From: Streptoverticillium olivoreticuli subsp. olivoreticuli
GTDB taxonomy: Bacteria; Actinomycetota; Actinomycetes; Streptomycetales; Streptomycetaceae
Assembly (NCBI RefSeq): GCF_003391135.1
Contig: NZ_CP031455.1
Location: forward strand, 3,813,001 to 3,877,000
DNA: 64,000 bases
Direction of reading: 5' to 3'
The translations under genes and the position numbers were made by a program. The notes under the pieces are model-generated. The model was not told the origin of the DNA and searched no databases. It was given only the letters and a program-made list of their open reading frames with translations. Shown here piece by piece: positions 35,795 to 44,580 of the stretch. Positions within the stretch are counted from its first letter, which is position 1. Each line of letters begins with the position of its first letter.

Positions 35795-36727
35795 TCAGTC
35801 CTGGGGTTTGGCGCTCGCGGAGGGGGTGGCCGTCACGGTCACCGTGGGGGTCGGCTTGGGGGCTTCCGGTTTCGGCGGCAGGACGGTGTCGCGGGGGTCG
35901 GTACGGGGCGCCTCGACGACGACGCCCACGATGTCGAGCCTGCTGAAGCCGACGAAGGGCCGGATCTGGAGGGTGCGGGTCAGGCTGCCGCCCGCGGGTT
36001 CGACACGGGTGACCTCGCCGACGGGGACGCCGGGCACGAACGGCTTGTCCCTGCTGGAGCCGAAGGTGACGAGGCGGTCGCCCTCGTGGACGACGGCCTT
36101 GCCGTTGAGGAGCTCGACGCGCAGGGAGCGGTCGCCCTGGCCGGTGGCGAAGCCGAGTTCGCCGGACTTCTCCATGCGGGTGCCGACGGTGAACTTGGGG
36201 TCGGTCGCCAGCAGGACGGTGGCGGTGGACCGGGAGACGGTGGTGACCCGGCCGACGAGACCGTCGCCGTCGAGCACGGTCATGTCGCGCCGGATGCCGT
36301 CGTTGCTGCCCGCGTCGATGGTGACCGTCCACGAGAAGCCCTGGGCGGCTCCTATGGCGATGACCTGGGCGCCCTTGATGCCGTACTGGCCGCGGCCCGC
36401 CGTCTTGAGCATGGCGTCGAGCTCGCGGGCCCGGCCGCGGTTGCGGTCGTTGCTGCCGAGGCGCTGCTTGAGGGTGGCGTTCTCCCGCTCCAGCTGGGCG
36501 ATGCGGCTGTGCCGGCCACCGGAGTCCCGTACGGCCGCGATGGCGTTGCCGACCGGGTCCACGGCGTCGGCCACCCCCGCCTCCACCGGCCCGAAGGCCG
36601 AGGCGGCGGCGTGCCGGACACCGTCGAGCGGGGACTGCTCGCCACCGCGGATGTCCACCGTGATCAGTGCGAACGCGACGGCGACCAGCAGCACCAGTAG
36701 CAGCCGGCTCTCTCGTGTGTCCCTCAC
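35795..36727 (-). CDS. mreC: Rod shape-determining protein MreC
   Basis: 310 residues from GTG 36725-36727 (VRDTRESRLLLVLLV), the start that puts the single transmembrane helix (LLLVLLVAVAFALITVD) at the N terminus; the frame is open to 36862. A coiled coil follows (RIAQLERENATLKQRLGSND). The external beta domain then has VIAIGAAQGFSWTVTIDAG, DGIRRDMTVLDGDGLVGRV, TDPKFTVGTRM and FVPGVPVGEVTRVE. The Pro/Thr-rich tail (PPKPEAPKPTPTVTVTATPS) is an actinobacterial extension. MreC forms periplasmic filaments that bind and activate PBP2. mreD is four bases downstream. Confidence 0.95.
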   Translation of the reverse strand: MRDTRESRLLLVLLVAVAFALITVDIRGGEQSPLDGVRHAAASAFGPVEAGVADAVDPVGNAIAAVRDSGGRHSRIAQLERENATLKQRLGSNDRNRGRARELDAMLKTAGRGQYGIKGAQVIAIGAAQGFSWTVTIDAGSNDGIRRDMTVLDGDGLVGRVTTVSRSTATVLLATDPKFTVGTRMEKSGELGFATGQGDRSLRVELLNGKAVVHEGDRLVTFGSSRDKPFVPGVPVGEVTRVEPAGGSLTRTLQIRPFVGFSRLDIVGVVVEAPRTDPRDTVLPPKPEAPKPTPTVTVTATPSASAKPQD

Positions 36728-36917
36728 GTGCGGCGGCGTGCCCTTCTCGTCGGACCGGTCGGCTGCGGGTCCGGGCCGGTCATCGGGAGCGTTCTGCCTG
36801 TATATCAGGTTGTTTACCGGCAGCGGGTACAGCTGGGCACGACCCTCGCGCCGTCCTGGCACGGGCGGCGCAAGGGTCCGGCCGGGGCCGACGCGTCAGC
36901 CCCGGCCGGTCACCTGG

Positions 36918-37949
36918 TCACCGGCGGGGCTGGGCGTCCAGCACCTGCTGGAGTGCCTCGAACTCCTCGACGCACTTGCCGGAGCCCAGGGCGACGGAGT
37001 CCAGCGGGTCCTCGGCGATGTGGATCGGCATCCCGGTCTCCCGGCGCAGCCGCTCGTCGAGGCCGCGCAGGAGAGCGCCGCCGCCCGTGAGAACGATCCC
37101 GCGGTCCATCACGTCACCCGACAGCTCGGGCGGGCACTTGTCGAGGGTGGTCTTGACCGCGTCGACGATGGAGTTGACGGGCTCCTCGATGGCCTTGCGG
37201 ACCTCGGCGGCCGAGATGACCACGGTCTTGGGCAGACCGCTGACGAGGTCGCGGCCGCGGATCTCGGTGTGCTCGTCCTGTTCGAGGTCGTAGGCCGAAC
37301 CGATGGTGATCTTGATCTGTTCGGCGGTGCGCTCACCGAGGAGGAGGCTGTACTCCTTCTTGATGTGCTGGATGATCGCGTTGTCCAGCTCGTCGCCGGC
37401 GACCCGGATGGACTGCGCGGTGACGATTCCGCCGAGGGAGATCACTGCGACCTCGGTGGTGCCGCCGCCGATGTCGACGACCATGTTGCCGGTGGCCTCG
37501 TGCACGGGGAGGCCGGAGCCGATCGCGGCGGCCATCGGCTCCTCGATGATGTGCACCTGGCGGGCGCCGGCCTGGGTGGACGCCTCGATCACGGCGCGGC
37601 GCTCGACCCCGGTGATGCCGGAGGGCACACAGACCACGACGCGCGGGCGGGCCATCCAGCGCCGTTTGTGGATCTTGAGGATGAAGTAGCGGAGCATCCG
37701 CTCCGTGATCTCGAAGTCCGCGATCACCCCGTCCTTCAGCGGACGCACCGCGACGATGTTGCCCGGGGTCCGGCCGATCATCTTCTTCGCCTCGGCACCC
37801 ACCGCGAGGATGCCACCGGTGTTGGTGTTGATGGCTACGACGGACGGCTCGTTGAGGACGATGCCACGGCCTCTGACGTACACCAGCGTGTTGGCGGTCC
37901 CGAGGTCGACAGCCATGTCACGGCCGATGAACGACATGTTGTTCCCCAT
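36918..37949 (-). CDS. mreB: Actin-like rod shape/spore-wall protein MreB
   Basis: 343 residues from the ATG at 37947-37949. Actin-fold signatures: DMAVDLGTANTLVYVRG (phosphate 1), VVCVPSGITGVERRAVIEA, EEPMAAAIGSGLPV, MVVDIGGGTTEVAVISLGG (phosphate 2) and GIVLTGGGALLRGLDE (adenosine site). It polymerises on the membrane and organises the MreC/MreD/PBP2/RodA complex. In Streptomyces it is mainly needed for spore-wall assembly rather than vegetative tip growth. It heads the leftward mreB-mreC-mreD-mrdA-rodA cluster; the 190-base gap to mreC could carry an extra promoter. Confidence 0.98.
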   Translation of the reverse strand: MGNNMSFIGRDMAVDLGTANTLVYVRGRGIVLNEPSVVAINTNTGGILAVGAEAKKMIGRTPGNIVAVRPLKDGVIADFEITERMLRYFILKIHKRRWMARPRVVVCVPSGITGVERRAVIEASTQAGARQVHIIEEPMAAAIGSGLPVHEATGNMVVDIGGGTTEVAVISLGGIVTAQSIRVAGDELDNAIIQHIKKEYSLLLGERTAEQIKITIGSAYDLEQDEHTEIRGRDLVSGLPKTVVISAAEVRKAIEEPVNSIVDAVKTTLDKCPPELSGDVMDRGIVLTGGGALLRGLDERLRRETGMPIHIAEDPLDSVALGSGKCVEEFEALQQVLDAQPRR

Positions 37950-38166
37950 GAGGATACGTCTGGCCTTCCCAGCTGGAGCGAATGCTTACTTGAGGTCGGC
38001 AGGGTGTGCGGTGCGCTGCGGGGCGCGGAAGCTTCATCGTAGTCTCGACCGGTCGTACGCGGTGCGAGGGTTCCTCCGCCATTGTCGGCGGAACGCGAGC
38101 CCGCCCCAGTAATGGTGACGTCGTGTCGGAGTGAGAGGTTCCCTCGTTCGCCGCGCATATGCCAGA

Positions 38167-38191
38167 GGCGGCCGAAAAGAAATCGGCCGCC
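38167..38191 (-). terminator. ndk terminator hairpin
   Basis: GGCGGCCGA (38167-38175) pairs perfectly with TCGGCCGCC (38183-38191) around AAAAGAA, about 35 bases past the ndk stop on the minus strand. It separates ndk from the mreB promoter region. Confidence 0.65.
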
Positions 38192-38224
38192 CCTGATCAG
38201 AATGGGTGCGTCTCTGATGAACTA

Positions 38225-38638
38225 TCAGGCAAGGCCCGGAAAGAAAATCTTGATTTCCCGCTGGGCGGACTCCTCGGAGTCCGAGGCGTGGATGAGGTTC
38301 TCGCGCGTGATGGTGCCGAAGTCGCCACGGATGGAGCCCGGGGCGGCCGAGATGGGGTCGGTCGGACCGGCCAGCGCGCGCACGCCCTCGATCACACGCT
38401 CCCCCTCGACCACCAGGGCCACGATCGGCCCGGAGGACATGAACTGCATCAGGGGCTCGTAGAAGTCGCGGCCGACGTGCTCGGCGTAGTGCTGCTCCAG
38501 CGTCCCCCGGTCGAGGGTGCGCAGCTCCAGCGCGCTGATCGTCCAGTTCGCCTTGCGCTCGATCCGGCCGATGATCTCGCCGACCAGGCCACGCCGAACG
38601 GCATCCGGCTTGAGGAGGACGAGGGTGCGCTGGCTCAT
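38225..38638 (-). CDS. ndk: Nucleoside diphosphate kinase
   Basis: 137 residues from the ATG at 38636-38638 (MSQRTLVLLKPDAVRRGLVG), with AAGGAG eight bases upstream. It transfers phosphate between NTPs and NDPs through a phosphohistidine. Seen: IIGRIERKANWTISALELR, FYEPLMQFMSSGPIVALVVE, RALAGPTDPISAAPGSIRGD and NLIHASDSEESAQREIKIFF, where the His of NLIHASDS is the catalytic residue. It is an ordinary single-domain enzyme, transcribed towards mreB. Confidence 0.98.
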   Translation of the reverse strand: MSQRTLVLLKPDAVRRGLVGEIIGRIERKANWTISALELRTLDRGTLEQHYAEHVGRDFYEPLMQFMSSGPIVALVVEGERVIEGVRALAGPTDPISAAPGSIRGDFGTITRENLIHASDSEESAQREIKIFFPGLA

Positions 38639-38752
38639 ATTTGCGGCTCCTTGCGGGCGGGACAACAGTGCCGCCGAGGGTATCGCGGATCATGGGTGCC
38701 CGTCCGCCGCCGTCTGCGGGCCGTCTCTTGCCGCCTGCGGCGGGAGCGGCCT

Positions 38753-38880
38753 GCGGCCGCGTCCTCAAACGCCGGACGGGCTGGATTGTGCGGACCGTAG
38801 CCAGCACATTCAGCCCGTGGGGGCACCTCCCAGCGGTAGCTGGGGGAGTTTGAGGACCGGAGTCCGGGGCGTAGCCCCGT
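38753..38880. repeat. GC-rich mosaic intergenic repeat, site 3
   Basis: It lies in the 261-base gap between the DUF4233 gene and ndk. It carries CGTCCTCAAACGCCGGACGG, a GGGCTG...CAGCCCG palindrome whose centre is filled by an unrelated ~20-base insert, and GGGGGCACCTCCCAGCGGTA then GCTGGGGGAGTTTGAGGAC. The last block is the exact reverse complement of sequence at site 4 (44400-44440). Confidence 0.7.
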
Positions 38881-38899
38881 GCAGGAGGCCCGCACCGGG

Positions 38900-39253
38900 C
38901 TACGCGGGATCAGCCGCCTCGGTCTCCTGCGCCGCGAAGCGGCGCTTGGCCTCGTCGACCTTGCCTCCGAAGTGCACCGACGCCCACCACAGCACACCGA
39001 AGACGACACCCAGGATGAACATCATCGGCACGACGAAGCCGCTGAGGACCAGGCCGATCTGCAGCAGCCACCCCAGCTGTACGCCACCGGGCCGCCCGAG
39101 CATCCCGCACAGCAGGACGCTCAGGACCATGGCCGTGCCGCTGACGGCCCAGACCGTGCCGTCCGACAGGCCGGACGTCTGCATGGCCACCAGGCCGGCG
39201 AATCCGATGACGAAGAATTCACCGATCAGGGTGCTGGCGCACAGCATTCGCAT
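38900..39253 (-). CDS. DUF4233 small membrane protein
   Basis: 117 residues, ATG at 39251-39253, one base after the folC stop, so translation is coupled. Three to four hydrophobic helices are seen: LIGEFFVIGFAGLVAM, VWAVSGTAMVLSVLLCGMLG, QLGWLLQIGLVLSGFVVPMM and FILGVVFGVLWWASVHFG. A charged C terminus follows (KVDEAKRRFAAQETEAADPA). DUF4233 genes regularly sit between folC and ndk in actinobacteria. The function is unknown. Confidence 0.88.
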   Translation of the reverse strand: MRMLCASTLIGEFFVIGFAGLVAMQTSGLSDGTVWAVSGTAMVLSVLLCGMLGRPGGVQLGWLLQIGLVLSGFVVPMMFILGVVFGVLWWASVHFGGKVDEAKRRFAAQETEAADPA

Positions 39254-39254
39254 G

Positions 39255-40784
39255 TCAGTCCCTCCCCAGGAGCAGCCGGGCCTCGCCGACCGTGATCACG
39301 GAGCCGGTCACCAGGACGCCCGCGCCGGAGAACTCGCCCTCTTCCTCCGCGAGGGTGATGGCCGCCTCCAGGGCGTCGTCGAGCCGGGGCTCGACCTGCA
39401 CGCGCTCGGCGCCGAAGATCTCGACCGCGGTCGCGGCCAGGTCGTCGGGGTCCATGGAGCGGGCGGTGGAGTTCCGGGTCACCACGACCTCGGCGAAGAT
39501 CGGTTCGAAGGCTTCCAGGAGCCCCCGGACGTCCTTGTCGGCGCTGGCGCCGACCACACCGATGAGGCGGCTGAAGCCGAACGCCTCGGTGACCGCCTCG
39601 GCCGCGGCGGCCGCGCCCGCGGGGTTGTGCGCGGCGTCCAGCACCACGGTGGGGCTGCGGCGCACGACCTCCAGCCGGCCCGGCGAGGTGACGGCGGCGA
39701 AGGCGCGGCGGACGGTGTCGATGTCGAGCGTGCGGGCGTGCTGCGAGCCGATGCCGAAGAAGGCCTCGACGGCGGCGAGGGCGACCGCGGCGTTGTGCGC
39801 CTGGTGGGCGCCGTACAGCGGGAGGAAGACGTCGGGGTACTCGCCGCCGAGCCCGCGCAGCGTCAGCAGCTGGCCGCCGACGGCGACCTCGCGGGAGACG
39901 ACGCCGAACTCCATGCCCTCGCGGGCGACCGTCGCGTCCGCGTCGACCGAGCGCTTGAGGAGGACCTGCGCGGCGTCGACGGGCTGCTGGGCGAGGACGA
40001 CGGTGGCGTCCTGCTTGACGATCCCGGACTTCTCCCCGGCGATCTCGCCGGGGGTGGTGCCGAGCCGGTCGGTGTGGTCCAGCGAGATGGGGGTGACGAC
40101 CGCGACCGTGCCGTCGATGACGTTGGTGGCGTCCCAGGTGCCGCCCATGCCGACCTCGACGACCGCCACGTCGACGGGGGCGTCCGCGAAGGCCGCGAAG
40201 GCCATGGCGGTGAGCACCTCGAAGAAGGACAGCCGGTGCTCTTCGCGGTCGTCGACCATCTGCACATACGGCTGGATGTCGCGGTAGGTCTCGATGAAGC
40301 GCTCGGCCTCGATGGGGGCGCCGTCCAGGCTGATCCGCTCGGTGACGGACTGGACGTGCGGGCTCGTGTAGCGGCCGGTGCGCAGGTCGAAGGCGCCCAG
40401 CAGGGCCTCGATCATGCGGGCGGTGCTGGTCTTGCCGTTGGTGCCGGTGATGTGGATGGCGGGGTACGCGCGCTGCGGCTGGCCCAGGATGTCCATCAGC
40501 GCCTCCATGCGCCGCGTCGACGGGTCCAGCTTGGTCTCGCCCCAGCGCCCGGCCAGCTCGGTCTCCACCTCGCGCAGCGCCCGGTCGACCTCGGGGTCGG
40601 CGGGGCGGGCCGGCACGCCGTCGCCCTGCGGCGGGCCTCCCTGGGCGCGCAGGGTGCGGCTGCCCGCCTCGATCACGGCGAGGTCGGGGTCGCGGTCGGT
40701 CTCGGCGTCGACAATCTCGGCAAACCGGTCGTCCTCGCCGGGGCCGGTGTCGTCGTTCTCGTCGTTCAAGGGGCGCTCGGTCAC
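39255..40784 (-). CDS. folC: Bifunctional folylpolyglutamate / dihydrofolate synthase FolC
   Basis: 509 residues from GTG 40782-40784; the frame that runs on to 42308 is a shadow of the PBP gene. A ~75-residue acidic, disordered N-terminal extension precedes the Mur-ligase-like core: RMEALMDILGQPQRAYP, the P loop AIHITGTNGKTSTARMIEA, YTSPHVQSVTERISLDG, VEVGMGGTWDATNV, PISLDHTDRLGTTPGEIA and VVLDAAHNPAGAAAAAEA. It adds glutamate to folates (and to dihydropteroate in bifunctional forms). It precedes DUF4233 by one base. In S. coelicolor, as I remember, folC and valS are adjacent; here about 8 kb separates them. Confidence 0.95.
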   Translation of the reverse strand: MTERPLNDENDDTGPGEDDRFAEIVDAETDRDPDLAVIEAGSRTLRAQGGPPQGDGVPARPADPEVDRALREVETELAGRWGETKLDPSTRRMEALMDILGQPQRAYPAIHITGTNGKTSTARMIEALLGAFDLRTGRYTSPHVQSVTERISLDGAPIEAERFIETYRDIQPYVQMVDDREEHRLSFFEVLTAMAFAAFADAPVDVAVVEVGMGGTWDATNVIDGTVAVVTPISLDHTDRLGTTPGEIAGEKSGIVKQDATVVLAQQPVDAAQVLLKRSVDADATVAREGMEFGVVSREVAVGGQLLTLRGLGGEYPDVFLPLYGAHQAHNAAVALAAVEAFFGIGSQHARTLDIDTVRRAFAAVTSPGRLEVVRRSPTVVLDAAHNPAGAAAAAEAVTEAFGFSRLIGVVGASADKDVRGLLEAFEPIFAEVVVTRNSTARSMDPDDLAATAVEIFGAERVQVEPRLDDALEAAITLAEEEGEFSGAGVLVTGSVITVGEARLLLGRD

Positions 40785-40822
40785 GCGGTCCAGTCTACGG
40801 AGCCGCACTGACAGCGCGGCCA

Positions 40823-42280
40823 TCAGGAGTCCGTGGCCAGCGCCGCGCGCATCATCGCCTTGGCCACGGGGGCGGCGAGTCCGTTGCCGCTGACCTCCGA
40901 GCGGTCGGCGTCGCTGTCGGCGATCACCACGGCGACGGCGATCTGCTTGCCCTGGCTGTTCTGGGCGTAGGAGACGAACCAGGCGTAGGGCGTGCCGCTG
41001 TTGTCGACGCCGTGCTGGGCGGTGCCCGTCTTGCCGCCGACGGTCAGGCCGTCGATCTTGGCGTTGCTGCCGGTGCCCTGTTCGACGACGGTCTGCATGG
41101 CGGACTTCAGCTGCCGTGCGGTGTCGGCGGACATCGCCTGGCCGTACTGCTTCGGGTCGCTCTTCTCCAGGACGCCGGAGGTGCCGTCGGTGACGCGGTC
41201 GACGAGGCGGGGCGTCATCAGCTTGCCGTCGTTGGCGATGGCCGAGGAGACCATGGCCATCTGGAGCGGGGTGGCCTGGTCGTTGAACTGTCCGATGCCG
41301 GACAGCGCGGTCTGCGAGGCGTTCATGTCGGTCGGGTAAAGGCTCTTGGCGGCGCGTACGGGCGTGTCGAGCTTGCCGTCGTTGAAGCCGAACTTCTCGG
41401 CCTGCTGAGCGACCTTCTGCGCGCCGAGCCGCTCGGCGAGGTGCCCGAAGACGTTGTTGCAGGAGTACTGGAGCGCCGTGCGGATGCTGGCGTTCTTGCA
41501 AGGGGCGCTGGTGTTCTCGTTGGGCAGATAGGTGCGAGTGCCCGGCAGGAGGTAGGGGTCGGGGCTGTCGGTGGCCTCGTCGACGGAGGAGTAGAGGCCG
41601 TTCTCCAGGGCGGCCGCCGCGACGACGAGCTTGAAGGTCGAGCCCGGCGGATAGGTCTGGCGCAGCGCGCGGTTGAGGGTCGGCTGCCGCTTGTCCTTCT
41701 CCAGCGCCTCCCACGCCTTCTGGTCGGCGGTGGAGGATCCGGCGAAGCGCCCGGGGTCGTACGAGGGGGTGCTGGCCATGCCGAGGATCGCCCCGGTGGC
41801 GGGGTCGAGGGCGATGGCGGCCCCGGTCTTGTCGCCGAGCCCCTCGAAGGCGGCCTTCTGCACGGCCGGGTCGATGGTGGTGAGGACGTCGCCGGGGTCG
41901 GGCTGCTTGTTGGTGATGGCGTCGGAGGGGCTGCGCAGCCGGTCGTCCTCGCCGGTGAGTACGGACCTGTAGAGGCTCTCCAGCTGGGTGCTGCCGTAGA
42001 TCTGCGAGGAGAAGCCGGTGACCGGTGCGTAGAGCTCGCCGTCGGTGTAGGTGCGCTTGTACTTCAGGTCGCCGCTGGTGGCCGTGGAGCCGGTGAGGGG
42101 CTTGCCTCCGGCGAGGATGTTGCCGAGCGGCCGGGAGTGGGCGGCTATCGCCTGGCGCGGGTTGTGGGGGTTGTCGTCCAGGCTGCCGGCCTGGGCCGCC
42201 TGTATCCAGGTGGCCCGCACGAGCACCGCCAGGACGAGCAGCAGGGAGAAGACGGCGACGTGCCGGACGGGCTTGTTCAT
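40823..42280 (-). CDS. PbpA-type class B penicillin-binding protein
   Basis: 485 residues from the ATG at 42278-42280 (MNKPVRHVAVFSLLLVLAVL). One N-terminal helix, a short pedestal (RPLGNILAGGKPLTGSTATS, KYKRTYTDGELYAPVTG) and a transpeptidase domain with YPPGSTFKLV (SxxK, about residue 213), a YSCNN motif (SxN) and GGKTGTAQHG (KTG, about 416). It closely resembles the PbpA proteins that Streptomyces encode next to another rodA/pknB locus, so this is probably a paralog. It ends 38 bases before folC on the same strand. Its upstream region is shared with a divergent histidine kinase gene and contains an ECF-type promoter candidate with a palindrome in the spacer. The function is peptidoglycan cross-linking. 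Confidence 0.93.
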   Translation of the reverse strand: MNKPVRHVAVFSLLLVLAVLVRATWIQAAQAGSLDDNPHNPRQAIAAHSRPLGNILAGGKPLTGSTATSGDLKYKRTYTDGELYAPVTGFSSQIYGSTQLESLYRSVLTGEDDRLRSPSDAITNKQPDPGDVLTTIDPAVQKAAFEGLGDKTGAAIALDPATGAILGMASTPSYDPGRFAGSSTADQKAWEALEKDKRQPTLNRALRQTYPPGSTFKLVVAAAALENGLYSSVDEATDSPDPYLLPGTRTYLPNENTSAPCKNASIRTALQYSCNNVFGHLAERLGAQKVAQQAEKFGFNDGKLDTPVRAAKSLYPTDMNASQTALSGIGQFNDQATPLQMAMVSSAIANDGKLMTPRLVDRVTDGTSGVLEKSDPKQYGQAMSADTARQLKSAMQTVVEQGTGSNAKIDGLTVGGKTGTAQHGVDNSGTPYAWFVSYAQNSQGKQIAVAVVIADSDADRSEVSGNGLAAPVAKAMMRAALATDS

Positions 42281-42322
42281 GGGGGGGCGCGGTCCCTCTC
42301 CTTGGCATACGGTTTTCCCGAA

Positions 42323-42349
42323 AACTCCGTTAAGCGGAGTTAGTGTTCC
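42323..42349 (-). promoter_or_regulatory. Candidate ECF-sigma promoter with palindromic spacer ahead of the PBP gene
   Basis: On the minus strand GGAAC (42349-42345), 19 bases, then GTT (42325-42323) fit an extracytoplasmic-function sigma promoter of the SigE/SigR type, about 40 bases upstream of the PBP ATG. The spacer and the GTT together contain a perfect palindrome AACTCCG-TTAAG-CGGAGTT (42323-42341). It lies between divergent genes, 38-56 bases before the kinase start, so one regulator could control both. Confidence 0.45.
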
Positions 42350-42378
42350 CCGACTCCATGAGAGCTGGCTGAGAAAAG

Positions 42379-43530
42379 ATGCCGTCCGAGGACCGGGACC
42401 GGCTCCAGGCGGTCCTGGAAGCGCTGCCGGCGGGCGCACTCGTCCAGGGCCCGGCGGACGAGGTGCTGGCGACCAACCGGCACTTCGTTCGCATGTTCGA
42501 TCTGGAGGGCCGGGCCGACCTCTCCCCCGGCGCTCCCCTGCGGCCGGTCGTCACTCTCGTACGGGCCTTCTTCACGTCCGGCTTCTCCGGCCCCGGCACC
42601 CCGGGCGAGATCCTCGCGGGGCGCCATGTGCACCGTACGGCCGAGATCCCGCTCACGGACGGGCGCACGATCCGGCGCGAGGTCGAGCCGCTGCGCCGCG
42701 CGGGCGACCACCTCGGGGCGCTGTGGACCTTCCAGGACATCACCGACCGCAAGCGCCGGGAGCACGACCTGGAGCGCGACAACCTCGCGCTCACCGAGCT
42801 CGCGCGGCAGCGCAACGCCTTCACCGCGGCCGCCTCCCACGAGCTGCGGACGCCGCTCACCTCCATCATCAGCTTCTGCGAGCTGCTGGCCGACCCCGCC
42901 GCGGGCGGCGCCCTGGGCTCCGACCAGCTGGCCTTCCTCGACGCCATCCGCCGCAACGCCGACCGGATGCAGCGGGTGATCGCCGACCTGCTGCTGACCA
43001 CCCGGATGCGGGCCGCCGCATTGGAGCTGGAGTTCGACGCGGTGGACGTGCCCGGAATGCTCCAGGACGCGGTCCTGGACCGGCTGGCCACACCGCAGGG
43101 AGCGGCCGTCTTCACCGTTCTGGACTGCGCGCGGGGACCCGTTCTGCGAGGCGATCGGCACCGGCTCCAGCACGTCCTGGCCAATCTGCTGGAGAACGCC
43201 GCGAAATTCACCCCACCGGATGGCCGGATCACCGTCACGGCCGCCCCCCGTGGGCATTTCTGGGAGATCGAAGTAATCGATACGGGAATCGGCATCCCGC
43301 ATGAATTCCATGAGGAAATCTTCACGGGCTTTGTCCGCGCACCGAATGCCACCGGCGGCGGCTATCCCGGCACCGGTCTCGGGCTCGCCATCAGCCGCAC
43401 CGTCGTCCAGCTCCACGGCGGCACCCTCACCGCGGGCGGCACCGAGGGCGAGGGCGCGGCCTTCCTGATCCGGCTGCCCGTCACCGGACCCGGACCCGAC
43501 ACGGCACCCGCCGGGGAGACCCCGCCATGA
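42379..43530 (+). CDS. Soluble PAS-domain sensor histidine kinase
   Basis: 383 residues. No transmembrane helix or signal is present. The N-terminal ~120 residues look like a PAS fold (AVLEALPAGALVQGPADEVL, TNRHFVRMFDLEG, GALWTFQDITDRK). Then come a HisKA dimerisation helix with the phospho-acceptor in FTAAASHELRTPLTSI (His154) and a HATPase_c domain with LANLLENAAKF (N box), EVIDTGIGIP (G1), PGTGLGLAISRTVV (G2) and EGEGAAF. It senses an intracellular cue and phosphorylates the response regulator encoded immediately downstream with an ATGA overlap. It is divergent from the PBP gene. A wall-related role is inferred from the neighbours only. Confidence 0.93.
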   Translation: MPSEDRDRLQAVLEALPAGALVQGPADEVLATNRHFVRMFDLEGRADLSPGAPLRPVVTLVRAFFTSGFSGPGTPGEILAGRHVHRTAEIPLTDGRTIRREVEPLRRAGDHLGALWTFQDITDRKRREHDLERDNLALTELARQRNAFTAAASHELRTPLTSIISFCELLADPAAGGALGSDQLAFLDAIRRNADRMQRVIADLLLTTRMRAAALELEFDAVDVPGMLQDAVLDRLATPQGAAVFTVLDCARGPVLRGDRHRLQHVLANLLENAAKFTPPDGRITVTAAPRGHFWEIEVIDTGIGIPHEFHEEIFTGFVRAPNATGGGYPGTGLGLAISRTVVQLHGGTLTAGGTEGEGAAFLIRLPVTGPGPDTAPAGETPP

Positions 43531-44213
43531 GCCGCGTCCTGGTGGTCGAGGACGACCCCGACCTCGCCCTCGCCCTGCGCACCCTCCTCGGCCGCGCCGG
43601 CTACGACGTCATCCACGCCGACAACGGCCGCGACGGGCTGCGGCTGCTCTTCGCCGAACGGCCCGCGCTGATGCTCCTCGACGTCGGCCTGCCCCAGCTC
43701 AACGGCTGGGAGGTGCTGGAGCGCACCCGGGACCTCAGCGACCTGCCCATCCTCCTGCTCACCGCCCGCGGCGCCGAGACCGACCGGGTCCGCGGGCTGC
43801 GCGCCGGGGCCGACGACTATCTGCCCAAGCCCTTCGGCAACGACGAGCTCCTCGCCCGCGTCGAGGCCCTGCTGCGCCGGACCGCGCCCACCCGCTGGGC
43901 CGGCGACTCCTTCGACGACGGCCTGCGGCTCGTGCCGGAGCGGCGCTCGGCGGTCTGGCAGGGCCACGAGGCGCGGCTCAGCGACATCGAGTACCGGCTG
44001 CTCCAGGTGCTCGTCCGCAACCGGGGGCGGGTGCTCACCACCGACCAGCTGCTCGACCGCGTCTGGGACGACCCGGAGGGGACGGGCCGCGAGCGCGTGA
44101 AGTTCGCGGTCCTGCGGTTGCGGCGCAAGCTGCGGCAGGCGGCGGGTGACGAGGCCGCGGATCCGCTGGAAGCGGTCCGCGGCCTGGGCTACCGCTACCG
44201 CACGGGCGAGTAG
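43527..44213 (+). CDS. OmpR/PhoB-family response regulator
   Basis: 228 residues, ATG overlapping the kinase stop. Receiver domain: LVVEDDPDLALALRTLL (acidic pocket), phospho-acceptor Asp52 in LMLLDVGLPQLNGWEVL, the Thr in LLLTARGAETDRVRGL and the Lys in DDYLPKPFGNDELLARV. The winged-helix DNA-binding domain follows: SDIEYRLLQVLVRNRGRVLT, QLLDRVWDDPEG and VKFAVLRLRRKLRQAAGDE. It is partner of the kinase. The divergent PBP promoter palindrome (42323-42341) is an obvious candidate target but unproven. A large repeat separates it from wecB. Confidence 0.95.
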   Translation: MSRVLVVEDDPDLALALRTLLGRAGYDVIHADNGRDGLRLLFAERPALMLLDVGLPQLNGWEVLERTRDLSDLPILLLTARGAETDRVRGLRAGADDYLPKPFGNDELLARVEALLRRTAPTRWAGDSFDDGLRLVPERRSAVWQGHEARLSDIEYRLLQVLVRNRGRVLTTDQLLDRVWDDPEGTGRERVKFAVLRLRRKLRQAAGDEAADPLEAVRGLGYRYRTGE

Positions 44214-44580
44214 CTCCCCCCTTCCGGGGCTCCGCCCCGGACCCCGGCTGCGGGCCGGTTGCCGCCTGCGGCGGGCTTTTCCCCAGCCCCGCCCCTTCCC
44301 GCAGCGTCTGATGCTCGGCTCCGCCGAGGCCGGGGCTCCGCCCCGGACCCCCAGCGCCCTTGGGGGTCCCCCCGGACGGAGTCTGGGGGAGCGTCCTCAA
44401 TCTCCCCCAGCTACCGCTGGGAGGTGCCCCCACGGGCTGGATTCACCCATCCCGGGACCAAAGTCCTGAAAGCCGCGCGCGCGGCAATCGCAACCGTCCG
44501 ACAACCAAGCCCCATCCGGACCCGCAACCAACCCCTCGCACTCTCGGAGCTGTCCTCGTCGTCAGCCCCAGGAGTCACCC
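44214..44580. repeat. GC-rich mosaic intergenic repeat, site 4
   Basis: The 367 bases between the response regulator and wecB hold no gene. About 44220-44450 consists of modules seen elsewhere: GGGGCTCCGCCCCGGACCCC (twice), GCCGCCTGCGGCGGG (shared with site 3), CCCCAGCCCCGCCCCTTCCC, GATGCTCGGCTCCGCCGAGG (shared with site 2), CCGGACGGAGTCTGGGGGAG (reverse complement of sites 1 and 2) and CTCCCCCAGCTACCGCTGGG (reverse complement of site 3). The last ~120 bases are unique and AT-richer, the likely wecB promoter region. Confidence 0.75.
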
